64,000 nucleotides of DNA from Tolypeutes matacus (Eukaryota > Chordata > Mammalia > Cingulata > Chlamyphoridae), in the NCBI GenBank assembly GCA_026826555.1, contig JAKSZT010017954.1:5298642-5362641 (forward strand), in the 5' to 3' direction. This document shows positions 10,476-23,109 of the stretch, piece by piece. Below the pieces are notes generated by a model that was not told the DNA's origin, made no database searches, and saw only the letters and a program-made list of their open reading frames with translations. The first letter of the stretch is position 1. The number at the start of each line of letters is the position of its first letter. A program made the position numbers and the translations under genes.

Positions 10476-12930
10476 AAAATGAGAACACAGTGTGTGGATA
10501 GTGTATGTATTTCCCTATATCCCCCTCCTCTTCTTTTCACAAACTGCTAGCTAAACTCTGTAATTCCTTGACTCAGGAATTTGAGTAGGGCAGAAACAGA
10601 TGTAGCCTAAAGCCCAGGAATCTTTCCTGTTCTGACAAGACTTTTAGACCCACATTGAGGAAATGATACTAGGTCTCTGAGTAGGGGAAAAAGAAAAGTT
10701 GTTGGAGAGTGAAGAGATAAAGAAAGGGCATCTCCCCCAAGATGAGTAGGGAGAAAGCAGCCTGAGCTTTCTTGATTGGGAATTGGATCTCATTCTCAAG
10801 GGATGTAGCAGAATCCTGGAGAGGCAGCAGGGTAGATAGGACCTTGGGCTGTAGGTCCATTAGCCTATGGAGAATTTCCTGCCCTGAAGACAGCAGGGGC
10901 AACAGAGTCATTATTTAGGAAGTCCATGAGGACAGGGACAAGGTACATCTCAGGTGACCTTAGGCCACCCCCCTGACTTAGCACTGCATAAGACCTACCA
11001 CTTGGCCCAATGCAAGGGTGGAACCCCAAAACATCTGCCAACTTAAAACATGGTATTTCTTGCACATCTGATTTTGTGTGGTTAGATTTATGTCTGTCAC
11101 ACAGGTAAATGCATATCGAAAGATATAAACTGGTAAGAGTGGCTCCATGTGGAGAGGGCAGTAGGATCGAGTATGTTCTGTAACAGCATCCTTCCACTCC
11201 TTTTGAGTTCTCTATTGTATGAATATTGTCTCACAAAAACGCATCTGTTCCATACTTAGGTAATTAGTATTATTTATTATATTCACCTCATTTTGAAATG
11301 CTGGTAAAGACCCCTTTCTCTTCCCTGGAGTAACCCTTTTGTCACCATAGTTTGCTGTACAATAGATTTTATCACATGCAATAATAAAAGGCTTCTCAAG
11401 AAAGGGAATATTAATCCATTTTTCTTATAAATCAAACTATATTTTAAAGGCACCAGGTAAAATAACTCCATAAAGAAATTTCACTAAAGCTGCTTGTCAA
11501 GTGAACAATCGGCATGCACATGTACACAAAAGCACAGCAAATCTCCTTTGAAAGATTCATCGGTTTTGTATAGCTGATTATATTTAGGTGTACACAATAC
11601 TTTCAAACATGAAGATCTATCACACAGTAACTCTCTTGTAACCTCATGTTGTTCCAGAGACTAAGAATCTTGAAGGAGAGAAAGATTTATTATAGTTTGA
11701 CTGGGGATATTTGCTGCAGGAGTTAGATCAATGGTTCTCAAGTTACTTTAAGGAAGGAGGGACTGCCTCCAAGTATCTGCCTCGTTAAGAAAAGGCATGA
11801 AGCCTGAGATTTCCTTAAGTCATTCAAGGAGGGAGTGAAAAATAGACTCGCTTCACTAAGTCCTGATAGATGGTTTCATAGGCCTTGACACCCAGTTGAC
11901 ACCAGGGATTGTCCCAAGCTGGCAGGCCCCATGTGCAACGTGTTTGGAACAGGAAGGGCTGAGGTCCTCCCTGCTCCAACAGCATCCTTGGCCAACCTCT
12001 CTCAGCTACTGTGATCACTCAGATTTAAAACCTGTTCATGCTCGGGAAATCTTGTGAGCACTAATCAGAGAAGAAGCTGCTTTGTGACCAAGGTAAGCTT
12101 AATCAAGTTTTCCTAAGGGAAATCTTTCAAGTTGCTTCAAAGAACACAAGACCCTGTTGTCCTAGTGGCTAAGGAATCTGCCTTCCTTCTCCATTTTCCA
12201 CAAGTCCCTTTCAAGGGGACCTTTGGTCCAGTCAGTCTCAGCCCCAAAGAGAAGTCCCTCCTAAATAGGACAAGCAGGCCAGGGCTCCCTACTGTGCTAC
12301 AGAGGTGCAACCTCCATTGCAGATTCAAAGCACCCTTCCTTCCACATCCCCCTCCCCACCAACAAATCCCTTAAGCTGCTCAAGGAGGGACAGATCAATA
12401 TCAGCTTCAGCATGTCTTCATATCACACCTACCCCCAGGATTGGGTGCAGAATTCGTGGGGCACAATGCAAAATGAAAATATGGTACCCTCCTGTTCAAA
12501 AACTATTAAGAATTTAATGGGATTAAAAATTATTAAGAATTTCAAGACAATATCAACAGAGCATTAAACCAAATTCAGAGCCTTTCTGGGGGGCCTGTCA
12601 ACTCCTGCGAAGCTGGCCCTGCCTAGCCCTTCTATGTAAGGCACGTGGCCAAACCCTGCTCAGTAATATTACAGCAATGTTTTCCTGGAGTCTTCCCCAA
12701 AAGAGAGTGGATCCTGAGTCAGACCATAAGAGAGTCATTCAGTTCTGTCCAAAATGCAATGAGTGATGAGGTGGACTGGCAGAATCACCCTGAAGATCAC
12801 TCTGTGTGGAGGGAAAAAGATAAGTTGCTAAGAGGAGAATATCCCAGCTCACAAGGGAAAAAAATCACTTTGGGGAGTGATTTAAGAGTTTAAGGAGGTA
12901 GGAGAAGAATGGGGATTTTTGAGTAGCTAG
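10475..12930. other. Unassigned intergenic DNA
   Basis: About 2.4 kb without a recognised gene or repeat. Open frames are all below 111 residues and unlike known proteins. Confidence 0.5.
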
Positions 12931-13075
12931 AGGAAAAACTGATGTTACTGAAACTTCTCAACAACTGAATAAAGTATCTTCTTTGTTATACAACTGAGAA
13001 AACTGACACTCAGGCAGAATGAGAAATTTCCTTAAAGTTATGCAAATATTAAGTAATGAACTAAAGAGGGGTTGC
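12930..13075 (-). repeat. MIR fragment
   Basis: Antisense MIR words 'aactgagaaaactgacactc' and 'agaaatttccttaaagttatg', diverged. Confidence 0.5.
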
Positions 13076-13189
13076 TGTGTCTTTGTCACAAGGAAGGCAC
13101 TCTGAGACAATTTTCTGATATCCTAGGTAGTAACCTTAAATATTTAAATTTGAATTTCCCCCAGTGAACAAATCATGACATCAATATAA

Positions 13190-13445
13190 ACTATGCAATA
13201 CATTTAAGCTGTCATTATATATCAAGCACAGTGTTAAGAACTTTTGTTTGTGTTTTAAATTTAACCTTCCCCCAAATGCTAAAATGTGGGCAGTATTATT
13301 TTCCAGATTTTGCAGTCAAAAAAAAGGAGTGACTGAGAGGTCAAGAAAATTGCCCAGAGCTCATAAAGAGTCCATGCACATTCCCAATCTAGAAATAGCT
13401 GTCTCCAAAACCATAAACCACTATGCTCTCCTACTTTCTTTCAGT
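13190..13445 (-). repeat. MIR SINE
   Basis: Antisense MIR from 'atcaagcacagtgttaagaac' through 'ggtcaagaaaattgccc' to 'aaccactatgctctcc', the full expected order. Confidence 0.75.
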
Positions 13446-16400
13446 GTGAAACAAACTAGCACTGGATTAGGACTCGGAGAAGATACATGTGGATGCAGAT
13501 GAGTCTGCCTTTAAGATAGTGCCTCTGAATGAGCATGAAGAATTTTTTCCTTCAAAGGCAGGCACAAAATACAAAGTTCCCCAAACGTACAGAACTTCTG
13601 AGTATTTCTAGTGGGAGTTAGAATTGCATTAAAAACAAACATTATTAGAATGTTAACATGCTGAGGGTTAAAATTTTGTTAAAAGAGGCAGCAATAAAAG
13701 AAGCCTAAAATAGACAGGGGAGCTGGTCGTGGGGTCCAGAAACTATCACTCGCTGACTGGCATCACTGGGTCTCTGAGGTTTGTTTCTTTCACTGGTTCA
13801 GATGGGCTTGACTGGAGGAAGGAATTTCGGAGAGCCTAATTAAGCCCCAGGATTTGGGAATTTATATTACCTACAGAAGACCCACAAAACTTTTACTGTT
13901 GCTTATGCTTTGTTTGTTCATTTATTGGATTGGTTGAATTTTAAACCTTCTGGGCCTATGTTCCTGGGAAATTTCTATGATCAACTGCTAATACCCAATA
14001 ATGACATCTACTAACTAAAAAACTGGAGAAGAGGTGAGGTGTAATATATCACATGAATGCCCATAGAATCAGAAAGTGTGGTGCCCTCAGGACTGAGAAG
14101 TCTCATTTCTAGCCCACGTGCTCTAAAGAGCCTGCAAAGGAGGCCAATGCCGTGATGGGGGCCAGGACTCAGAAGAGAGCGCGTCGGACGTCCCAGCAGA
14201 GGGCAGGCTCAACTTTCTGCACTCTAGTAGCTCTCGTCATCTTGTCCCTTGCATCCCTCTTCACTCCTGTGCTATTTTTGTCTTGTGGACTTTCTTGGTC
14301 CTCCTCCTGGCCCTTGCTTTGGTCCTCGGCACACATTAGGCTCTATTTCATACCCTCAGAGCTGCTGCTTGAACACAATTTTCACTTGTCCTCTCAGCTT
14401 CATCTACTTCTGGCCATTCCAAGGAGCCACCCACCCAACCAAGCCTGAGTCCTCAGGATACCATTTGGCCTGGGTGTCACTGAACCTGACCTGGCCCATT
14501 AAAAGAGGGGTATTAGAGTTAATTGGACACCAGGAGGACTTGGTCTTGTTTCTTTACTTTGCTTTTGTTTCCCCATAGAAAATCAGGGCTCCTAAAGATC
14601 AAATTCTCTAAAATTTTACAAAGCAGGACTAAAATGCCAGTGATCAAAAGTGATAAAGAAGAAGAAAGGGGTTGGAAGAAGAAGGTTGGGGAGACCTTAG
14701 GTGATAAGTCCTACGAATTAGCACATATCCAGAAAGTCACCCTGTTACTACTTGTACCAAATGAGGCAGCTGAGCTCATATAATTTACTGAAATTTGACA
14801 TCAGTCATTTTATAGAAAGTGATTTCGATAAAATTAATTCAATCTGCAATTCTGATTTTTTAAGCAGCAGTAATGGTTCCCTTGGCTAAAGTGTTGGGCT
14901 TTAGTAGGGGAGGGAAACTTTATGATTACCAAGTGGGGTAACCCCCAAGAGTTCTGACTTAGACTCTGTAGCTGAGCCAAGACATCTGGCAATTTCAAAA
15001 ATTGAACTTGATCTTTAACAAATATAGACACAAGTGTGAGGAACATAAAATCACTCTTCAGAATGAGCCTTAATGGGCTGCGTTGCCTTTCAGAAACATT
15101 TTCTAATGAGCCTTCGGACACGAAGTGATTCCAATTTGTGATACATTTGAGGCAAAACCAAGAGAAGAAATTACGTTTGCTTTTCCCCACTGGGCTGTTA
15201 AGGGCCCCAGATTGACAAGCCTTGCACGCTCAATTGTGAGTAAAGCGTTGCATGTTCAATTCCCTCACATGCAGGAGCTGGCACCGGACCACCTGAGCAC
15301 AACAGAGGCCTTCAGATCTGCTGCAGACCGAGAATCCATAGACAAACAGCTCAGACAGCAAACTGGGATGGAGGCCCCATCTGTGCCCAGCACTGTGCTA
15401 AAGCACTGGCTGGAGAAAGTAGAGGGGAAAGGATGCAGAGATGAAAAAGACACAGAACTCCTGGTCCAGGACTGGGCAGGTTACAACCAGTCTTCTAAAA
15501 TCCAGGCCTTTATTCAACCCAAGTTCCTTGGAGATTGGGCTTCATCCAAGTTGGGGAGCAGACCCCTGACCTTGGAAGCTTCATTCTTCCTTCCAGACTC
15601 CCCCAGGTGTTCTGACTCTTGAGATGCACCCCATGTAATTCCTGAGTTTCCCAGGGAGTCTTGTTCACTGACACGTGACAGCTCGCACATTCGAGCCGTG
15701 TTTTGCCAGTGCTTCTAGCTGGTGCCAATACCTTAACATTGTTCTCTTTGCAGACTCTATTGTCCATTAGACATGAGCAGAGCTGACTATAAGCCATCCA
15801 GGTGGGTTTTCCCACAAGACACTGAAATTTTAGAGACCCCCAACATATGATAGAATGATTTTTAAAATTCCAAGCAAATTTTAAGTCTCTTTCTCTCCAG
15901 TTCTCCAATGACTTCAACAGCTTTCCTTAGAAGCCCATCGCTGGCCCAGGCCAGGCTCTTTAGCAGCCAAGAGCCAAAGAGCCAAGAAAGGAAATTCCAG
16001 GTCTCGGACACCTTTGTGAGTTCCAAGAGTAGCCCCTCAATCTGCTTGGCATGGGTTGAGAGCGAGTTATAGGACCCCCACATGCAAATTAGAAAAAGGT
16101 GCCCCCTCTGGGCAGATTCTGCCCCAAGCTTGGGAAGAGTGGGGTTATTGGTACTCCCTCAGGATGGACACTGCCTCATAGCAAGTACATGTCTTGGCAT
16201 GTGGACCCTAGACTGGACTTCGGTCTCACTCACCCTCAGCCAAGCACCCTGGTACAGGCTGCAACTGGTGCAACTGTGAGCAGTAGCCCTGTTTTAGGGA
16301 ATGGCTGCCCCTCTTGGCCCCACCCAGCTCATTCCTGAGCATTTGCTCCTGGTAAGTCCACTGGCTGGATATGTCTGGTCTCCAAAATGATCAGGGCCCC

Positions 16401-16590
16401 AGCTCACTAGTAACCCATTACCTTCCCTAGGGCATGCCTGCCTGGACTTCCCAGAAAGCATCGTTACTGGTGAGCAAACCCACCCTGCCGCCTTGCTTCT
16501 AGGTCACCCGAGGTGCTAACTGCTCATAACCAACACAGGATGGTGGCTAACAGCCTTGTTCAGGAACCAGACCAAGTGGCCATTCCCGCG
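13445..16590. other. Unassigned intergenic DNA
   Basis: About 3.1 kb with no recognised gene. The 165-residue plus-strand frame at 15125-15622 and the 135-residue minus frame at 15510-15917 overlap each other and match no family I know. A short 'gcccagcactgtgctaaag' near 15388 could be a MIR or L2 scrap. Confidence 0.5.
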
Positions 16591-16599
16591 CCACCACTT

Positions 16600-16770
16600 C
16601 ACGGTCCATATAGGCTTCCGCCAGTTTCTTAAGTTCTTTGTGCCTCAGTTGCCTTCCCTGAAAAGTAAGGATGATAATATTATCCTCCCAGGGTGGTGGG
16701 GAGGATCACTTGGGTGATCACATGACAAGCGCTCAGAGCAGTGCCTGTTCTATTAAATATTTAGCACTTG
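16600..16770 (+). repeat. MIR SINE
   Basis: 'tttgtgcctcagttgccttcc', 'aagtaaggatgataatattat' and 'gctcagagcagtgcctg' are diagnostic sense MIR words. Confidence 0.75.
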
Positions 16771-17044
16771 TGTGCTAATTATGGACTATCATCCGATGAA
16801 GGATGTCTTTTGATAAGTGATTCTTTCAGCCCAAACTATCCTACTATGTGCCCTCAATATTCCCAGGTGGTCGAAAACCATTCAAAATGAGGATTTTGGA
16901 GGCCACAAAGTCATTCGTAAGTGAGGGGTCTACGAAGCAGCCTTTCCTATTTTGCCTTAGTGCTGAGTATGGGTCCAGGCACAAGTAGGAGTATATCATA
17001 CACATATATTTATGTTACAGGTACATAAACGGGACTACATTTCA

Positions 17045-17125
17045 CATATCGTGGGAAACATCCTTTAAACACCTTGAGCCTCGTTCTCCTTATGTGTGAA
17101 ACGAACAATAATTAAATGAGATGAC
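17045..17125 (+). repeat. MIR fragment (short)
   Basis: 'ccttgagcctcgttctcctt' and 'aataattaaatgagatgac' look like the middle of a sense MIR. Confidence 0.45.
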
Positions 17126-17339
17126 ACATCTATTGTGCTCCCCATTCTTTCCCCCTCCTCTTGCTAGGACTGCATAAAAACTCCTGCTCTTCTGTCACCC
17201 TCACTAGCCTGCTTCCCTTCCGTCTACCCTATGGTGCCCCAAAGCATCAGGGCAAGAGTAGGAGGGAAACCACACCCATGAGCCACCTCTTAGAAAGGAC
17301 CAATAAAAATATTGTCTGTTATTTTCTTCCCTAAGCAAG

Positions 17340-17480
17340 GTAGGATTGGCCTCTCTAGATCTCAGTCTTGCTCACTCTGTAATGGAGAAAGAGAATAATA
17401 GCAACACCAGGTTGGAAGGGGCTTCACGACTTTTTAATGAGATCATGTAGATGTGAGTGCCTGGGATTGCTTGGAAGATT
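17340..17480 (+). repeat. Possible MIR fragment
   Basis: 'tctctagatctcagtcttg' followed by 'gtaatggagaaagagaataat' and 'aatgagatcatgtagatgtg' fit a diverged sense MIR. Confidence 0.4.
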
Positions 17481-17639
17481 GATCCAAATAAGATACATTT
17501 TTTCCTAAAACTCAGCAAGCATCATCCTGTGTGCATAAAGCTTTCCTGTTCGGTGTGATTTTTTGGCCTGTCTCTTCTTCTCTGTCCCTCCCCTACCACC
17601 CAGAGCTTTGCTGATGGCAAATCAATGGCACATTTTTCT

Positions 17640-18140
17640 TAAACAGCCTGCACTTGGCATTTTACTACCGACCACAAGGGCCCCTGCCTTTTAATTACTC
17701 CTGCTGAGCCCAGCACTATATATAATGCTAATGTCTCTAAGACTGCCGGCAATTAAAAACAAAAATAAATAACACATTATGAGCTGCAAGCCCAGCCAGG
17801 CTTGAGTAGTGCTATAGATGGAGAGGAGACTCTTGTTTTTAATTGCTCAGGTTTCTCCAGGTCCTACCAAATGCAAACACCTGACAAACAGCTGTTTGCT
17901 AGAGCCTGGAACAGAGGAGGGCTTGACTGGAATCTCTTTTCAGATGTTCATTTCTCTTGGTTTGGGCCCCAAGGGAACTGACCGACCTTCTTCAGCCTCA
18001 GTGTTTCTTTCTGCAAAAGGGAGATGTTTAAGAACACCACCCAGCATCAGCAGACACATTTAGGAACAAGCTGCTCTTGGTCGTAGATCGAATTGGAACA
18101 AACTGTATTGATTTTTGCTGTTGTTTTTGTTTTCAAGCTT
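17640..18140. other. Repeat-free AT-rich unique DNA, candidate conserved noncoding element
   Basis: No repeat recognised. Contains clustered homeodomain-like TTAATT/TAATTA words (17690-17760), a TATATATAA stretch near 17717 and an E-box CAGCTG near 17890. A regulatory role cannot be shown without cross-species alignment. Confidence 0.25.
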
Positions 18141-18605
18141 GAATAAAATACTGAAAGGGCGGTGTTGATGAATGCTGATCTTATTTGGAATGTGTGTGTG
18201 TTTTAATACCAGAGATCCTCGGAAGCTAGGAAGAACAATTATCCAATCAAGTTGCTAGAGCTCTTTTTTGAAACCCGGCTGGGAAAATTAACTGTCTTTT
18301 TTTTTTTAGCTAAAGGAAGTTCTTGTGCAATTGTGCAATAGCCACATAAAAGGGGTGGTTGAGCTTATGACAGCTGCAAGCTGTGGGATGCCAGTGTGCA
18401 GGCAGGCAAGAAAAGGCCAGGAAGGACCCCGTCTCTCACCCAGCCCCTGTCCCTCCTGCCTTCACCACATCCCTGAAGAAGCTCTGATTTTTTTCTTCCT
18501 AATAGGCTTAGATTAAAGGACCAAAGCATCCTGACATTGTAAATGCATCTGATAGATTTTGCAAACCTGTTCTTAGAAAGATTGCACCAGTAAAAACTCT
18601 GTTTG

Positions 18606-19382
18606 AAAAGGGCAGGAGTAACTGCATTGAGATTCCACTTCATACCCTCTAGGATGGCTATTATTAAATAAATAAAAATTAAAAATAAGTGTTGGCGAGG
18701 ATGCCAGGAGCCTCACGCATCGTTGGTGGGAATGTAAAATAGTGCAGGTGCCGTGGAAAGGAGCTTGGCGGTTCCTCAGTAAGTTAACTATAGAATTACC
18801 ATATGACCCGGGAATCCCACTTCTAGTCTATATCCGAAAAAACTGAAAGCAGAGACTCAATCATCATGTACACCAATGTTCACAGCAGCATTTTTCCTAA
18901 CAATGAAAGGGTAGAAACAGCCAAGCGCCCATCCATGCTGAATGGATAAACAAAATGTGGTGTAGACACACCATGGAATATTACTCAGCCTTTGAGAGGA
19001 AGGAACCTCTGATTCATTCTACAACGTGGATGAATCTGGAAGACATCCTGTTGAGTGACCTACATCAGACACACAAGGACAGATATTGTGTGACTCCACT
19101 TACCTGAAGTCAGCAGACATACAAATTCATAGAGACAGAAATTAGAGCACAGGTTACAGGGGCTGGGGCGGGGTGGGGGAAGAATTATAAGTTACTCCTT
19201 AATGGGTGCAGAGTTTCTGTTTGGGGTGATATAAACGCTTGGGTTGCGGATGTTGGCGACGGTAGCACAAAGACTGAATATAATTAATGCCACTGAGTTG
19301 TAGGCTTGGAAGCATCTAAAATAGGAAAATATGTCATGCATATGTTACCACAATTCAAAAATAAATAAAAGGCCAGGAATGA
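18606..19382 (+). mobile_element. 5'-truncated L1 with target-site duplication
   Basis: The body at 18622-19366 follows the end of L1 ORF2 and the 3' UTR: 'gtgttggcgaggatgcc', 'ggtgggaatgtaaaatag', 'ttaccatatgacccgggaatc', 'caccaatgttcacagcagca', 'gaatattactcagcc', ending 'caaaaataaataaaa'. An imperfect 16-bp direct repeat (18606-18621 and 19367-19382; aaaagg-cagga core) flanks it, as expected for target-primed insertion. Confidence 0.85.
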
Positions 19383-19589
19383 CTCTCCCTGTTGGTGCTG
19401 CTGGAAGCCAGCACAAGAGCCTCCTGGGCCCCAGGACCATTTCCTCTCTGCCCAGGTTCAGAGCAGGCTCCTCAGAGGAGCTGAGAGCGACCTGGGATGT
19501 GCGGGCTGCCGCTGACTGAGGCAGGGCGAGGCACCCGCCCCACCAGCAGATGGCTGCATTGAGAGCGGGGGCCCCCCATCTTCTCTGCC

Positions 19590-19900
19590 TACATCGCCAA
19601 GAAATACAAGACGTAATATTCAAACCCACCGGGGCAAATCCACATGCGTTTCCCTTTACCCGAGGGTGTTAGCGGCCCTGCCGCTGGCCAAGCAGCTCTC
19701 TTAAAAGCAAATAATGAGCCTTGACAGGAGCGACACTGAACTAACGCTGACTCATGAATGTCATCATTGTTCTTTCCTGCTATGGGCATTAGGCCATGTT
19801 CAGCCCTAAGCCAGAATGTCTGCATACAACACAATGCTGATTATTTACAGCTTTATTCTAGGCATGCTGCTAATGCAGGTAAACAAGCACAAGGCCAGCC
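19590..19900. other. Unique DNA, candidate conserved noncoding element
   Basis: Repeat-free, with an AP-1-like TGACTCA near 19750, a SOX-like CATTGTTC near 19767 and TTATTTACA near 19842. These are short motifs that occur by chance; the call rests mainly on the absence of repeats. Confidence 0.2.
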
Positions 19901-20466
19901 CTCCCCGTTGGGGGAAGAAACATCAAAGGGCTGAGGACCATGGTTACATTGCCGGTCAGCTCTCCAGGGTCTGCGTGCTTCCCCTTGAGGGTTTCCTTCA
20001 AAATGCAGGAGCCTATGAATGGCCTTCGGTTCCCCAGTGGTGCCAGACTGCCTTAGTCATTAAACTCAGGAATCATCACGTGTTGGCAGCCTGCAAGCCA
20101 GCCGTCTCCCTCCCGTCCCAGCATTGCGCGCCCTTCGCCAGCACCTCTCAAAGCCCTGGGCACCGCGCTCCCTGCTCTGGGGGAGGAGGAGGGGGAGAGG
20201 GCAGAGGGACTGTTGTCAGCAGCCCAGCTGTCTGGCAGGGCCCAGCTGGATGCTCAGGCTCATTGCCTCTCCATCTCTTTTCACGTCACATCCATCAACA
20301 TCCTTTTTTCATCCTGTCAGGTTCCTGGCCTCCACCTCCACCCCTAGCCCACCCTCTGACTGGCCTGCTTTCCTTGAACAAATGTTTTATTTCTCGCACC
20401 GACGGAGCTCTTGGCGCTGCTGTCCCTGTTATGCACTGGATTGAACATCGTACCCATTTAATTTAA
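19816..20466 (+). other. Longest open frame in the window (216 codons), unlikely to be a gene
   Basis: The translated frame starts at ATG and has a hydrophobic start (MLIIYSFILGMLLM), a Gly run and a proline-rich segment, but no recognised domain. It overlaps a second open frame in another phase (20124-20444), which is typical of GC-rich noncoding DNA. No splice or promoter context was identified. Confidence 0.2.
20178..20207 (+). repeat. G-rich tract, G-quadruplex-like
   Basis: The run gggggaggaggaggggg followed by gagagggcagaggg has four or more G-runs within 30 bases. Confidence 0.6.
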
Positions 20467-20885
20467 GGGGTAATCATGTTTCTCCTGCAAATATGGAGCG
20501 TGGGTTGTTTAGGTTCCCACCCACTGCTCATGGAGCTTTTAGGCATTTTAGCCTCTGATAGAAGCGTTAGGAAGGACCAGACAAGGACAGAAGGATTTCT
20601 CCAGGACAGTGCGAAGATGGGCCAGGAGGCGCGTGCCCCGTGGAGGGGAAAGGAGGAGTCTGCATGCCATATTCAGCAGGGGCTACAAACTCTGATGACT
20701 TCAGGGCTGGACAGATGATACAAATGTGTAAAACTACCTTTGTAAAATAACAGGGAATGGTGGGGGCCCTCCCTGGGAATTGTAGAGTGTGTACCCCTCC
20801 AAGGACATTCAAATAAAAAAATTGCTCTCCAAAAAACCCATCCACAGACCACATTATGGAAGCTGCCAGCTTGAGTTCCTGAATA
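20466..20885. other. Unassigned intergenic DNA
   Basis: No gene or repeat recognised between the long open frame and the MIR. Confidence 0.5.
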
Positions 20886-21180
20886 TGGCAAGCACAAGGC
20901 TTAGAGTCAGAGACACCTGGGTTTTGAGCCTAGCTACATGACTCTGGGAACATAACCTTCCTGAGAATTATTCCCAAGTTATAAAAAGGAAATCAAAGGA
21001 GAGGATGTAGCTCAGTGGTTGAGCACCTGCTTCCCATGTACAAGGTCCTGGGCTCAATCCCCGGTACCTCCTAAAAAAAAGGAAACCATAGTAACCCACA
21101 GCACTATTTTGATGATGTTACAATTACAGGAGCTATTCTGTAATGAACTTTGCACAAGGTCTGGAGCATAGAGGAGCTGA
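20885..21180 (+). repeat. MIR SINE split by a DAS SINE
   Basis: Sense MIR words 'agagacacctgggttttgagcc' shortened, 'catgactctgggaacataacc' and 'gaattattcccaagttataaa' precede the SINE at 20996. 'gaactttgcacaaggtctgg' follows it. Confidence 0.6.
20983..21088 (+). mobile_element. Monomeric tRNA-derived SINE (DAS-type)
   Basis: A tRNA-like head with A box 'tagctcagtggttgagca' and B box 'gggctcaatcc' ends in cctcc and an A-run. It is flanked by an imperfect 13-bp direct repeat (20983-20995 aaaaaggaaatca; 21076-21088 aaaaaggaaacca). It is inserted in a MIR. The tRNA-like boxes belong to a SINE; no intact anticodon arm supports a functional tRNA. Confidence 0.85.
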
Positions 21181-21288
21181 GGATGACTGGATTCCTTTGC
21201 TCTGAAACCATCCACTGACTTTCACTTTCGTTAGGAAGACAATTGTAGCTTGACGAATTGTCCCCCAAGTCAAGCAAATGGACATCTT

Positions 21289-21415
21289 ACAGATGCATTG
21301 ATGGGGGTCGGATGTGGCTCAACTGGTTGGGTGTCCGTCTCCCATATGGAGGGACCCGGGTTTGATCCCCGGGACCTCCCGGTAAAAAAAAAAAAAAAAA
21401 AAACAGATGCATTGA
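21289..21415 (+). mobile_element. Monomeric DAS-type SINE with perfect TSD
   Basis: Head 'ggatgtggctcaactggttg', B box 'gggtttgatcc', then an A-run at 21384-21403. A perfect 13-bp target-site duplication, acagatgcattga, lies at 21289-21301 and 21403-21415. The clean repeat and uninterrupted A-run suggest a fairly young insertion. Confidence 0.95.
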
Positions 21416-21499
21416 GTGGTCTGAAGCTGAAGTTGGTGACCTGGGAAAAGTCAGAGAAAAATTATTTTTCAGGTAAGAGATCTTGAAAACAGTGTCATT

Positions 21500-21580
21500 C
21501 ATTCATCTATTCATTCATTCATTCATCCACAAATTCTTATGAGCACTTACGAGGTCCCAAGCACTGTGGCTTCTTCTGAG
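21500..21580 (-). mobile_element. L2 3' end (antisense)
   Basis: ATTC repeats then 'cacaaattcttatgagcac' and 'gaggtcccaagcactgtgg' are the antisense L2 terminus. Confidence 0.6.
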
Positions 21581-23105
21581 TTCTTTGACTTCTAGCTGCA
21601 GAGCCTATGACAGTGGTTCAGACTGATGTTCTTGTTTTGTTCAGATTAAGAAATACAATGAATATCTTTTCTTTATCCAGGCATAAATGTTATCAATCAG
21701 ATGACTTTTAAAATCATCTAATTGCTAATTACACATCTGCGTAGAAACGTCTTTGTCCAACATACTCTCCAAGCAGCTGCATAGGAACCTGAACTGTAAT
21801 TTCTCTAACAAATCCATCAACATCTACTCCCAGCTCTCTACCACCTACAGAAATGTACGTGGCACTTAAAACCACAGCTGGTTTTCAGCACTCACACTGT
21901 AATTCCCCAATTACCGAGGCTTAAAAAATCATTCCAGGGTGGACCAGGAATTATGTAAGCCACAGATATAACAGTGATTATACCTGGCCCTTCTGGGTGG
22001 CTCTCACCTCAGCCACCAGAATCACTTTGCAAATACTAATTAGTTGCAGGCGTTCAGGGAGGCCCCATGTGAAAAGCAGCAGTCACTGGAAACTGGAAGA
22101 AAAGCCCCGGCCAGTGCCTCACGGAACAGCAAGGTGGATGGCTCAGAGCCCAGCCCTACTCCTCATGATTCACCAAGACTCACAACACAGTAACAGAGAT
22201 GGTTCTGGAAGAAAGGCCAGATACCAGGGGGCAAAGAATGAAGTAATAACGGCCTCAGGGTTCGTTCCCAAAATTCATAAAAGAAGGGAAAGTGGAGCAA
22301 TCTCCATCGGCCTTCTGATTGAGGTGGTGAGGAGCTGGGTCAGCTTCCAGAAGGCCTGCGCTTGGTGTAGGCTTGCCAGACCTTCGGACTTGAACACCAA
22401 GAGTGGCCCTTAACTTATCTCACTGCCTCTGGCCTCAGCCCATCTTCATGAAAGTCTGCTCACTGCTATCAATCTTCCCAGAGCATGGCTTCAAGCTGGT
22501 AATTATCTATGAAGACTCTTTAACACTCCCTAGCCACACCACCACTGCCTATTATGGGGCTGGGGTCCAGTCTGGACGGCTGCCCCTTTTTGAGATAAAA
22601 CCTGATTGCAGTACAACTGTAATCATTTGTTTACATAGTCAGTGGGTGTTTGTGTGCTTCAATGGTAGAGCTGAGTAGCTGCAAAAGTGATGGTGTGGCT
22701 GGCAAAATTGAAAATATTTTACTCTCTGGTCTTTGGAGGAAAAGTTTTCCACCTGCTGGTCAATTGCAATGCTTTAGACCCTTTTCCACTGGAGCATTTC
22801 TAACAGGGAAAGGTATTTATGGCCTCTTACAGGTGCAAAGGTACTTTGTCTCTAGGTTCATCTTTAAAATCCATGTGACTTTTGCACTACATGTATCCAC
22901 ATTTGTCTTCATAGAAAAACCACAGATGTTTTGTCCCAAATCTACAAAATCGGCAAAATTTTGTAGGCAAAATTGATGGCGCTCCCCTAAAAATGTACGA
23001 TATAGTTATTTTGTGCTCCAGAATGAGAAGGGTGGACCGAAACATCCAGGCTAGTATTTGATGGTCTGCAATATGAACAATCTATTGAATTGAAAGGAAG
23101 GTGAT
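21580..23105. other. Unassigned intergenic DNA
   Basis: About 1.5 kb with no recognised gene or repeat. Open frames at 21997-22413, 22403-22678 and 22650-22976 have no recognisable domains. Confidence 0.5.
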
Positions 23106-23109
23106 TTAG

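Noticed and set aside
15125..15622. 165-codon plus-strand open frame as a gene
   Set aside because: No recognised domain, and an overlapping frame on the other strand of similar length. No promoter, splice or conservation evidence.
20996..21075. tRNA gene
   Set aside because: A and B boxes are present, but the element has a SINE tail and target-site duplication and no proper cloverleaf. It is a tRNA-derived SINE.
21302..21402. tRNA gene
   Set aside because: Same reasoning: perfect 13-bp duplication and A-run mark a SINE.
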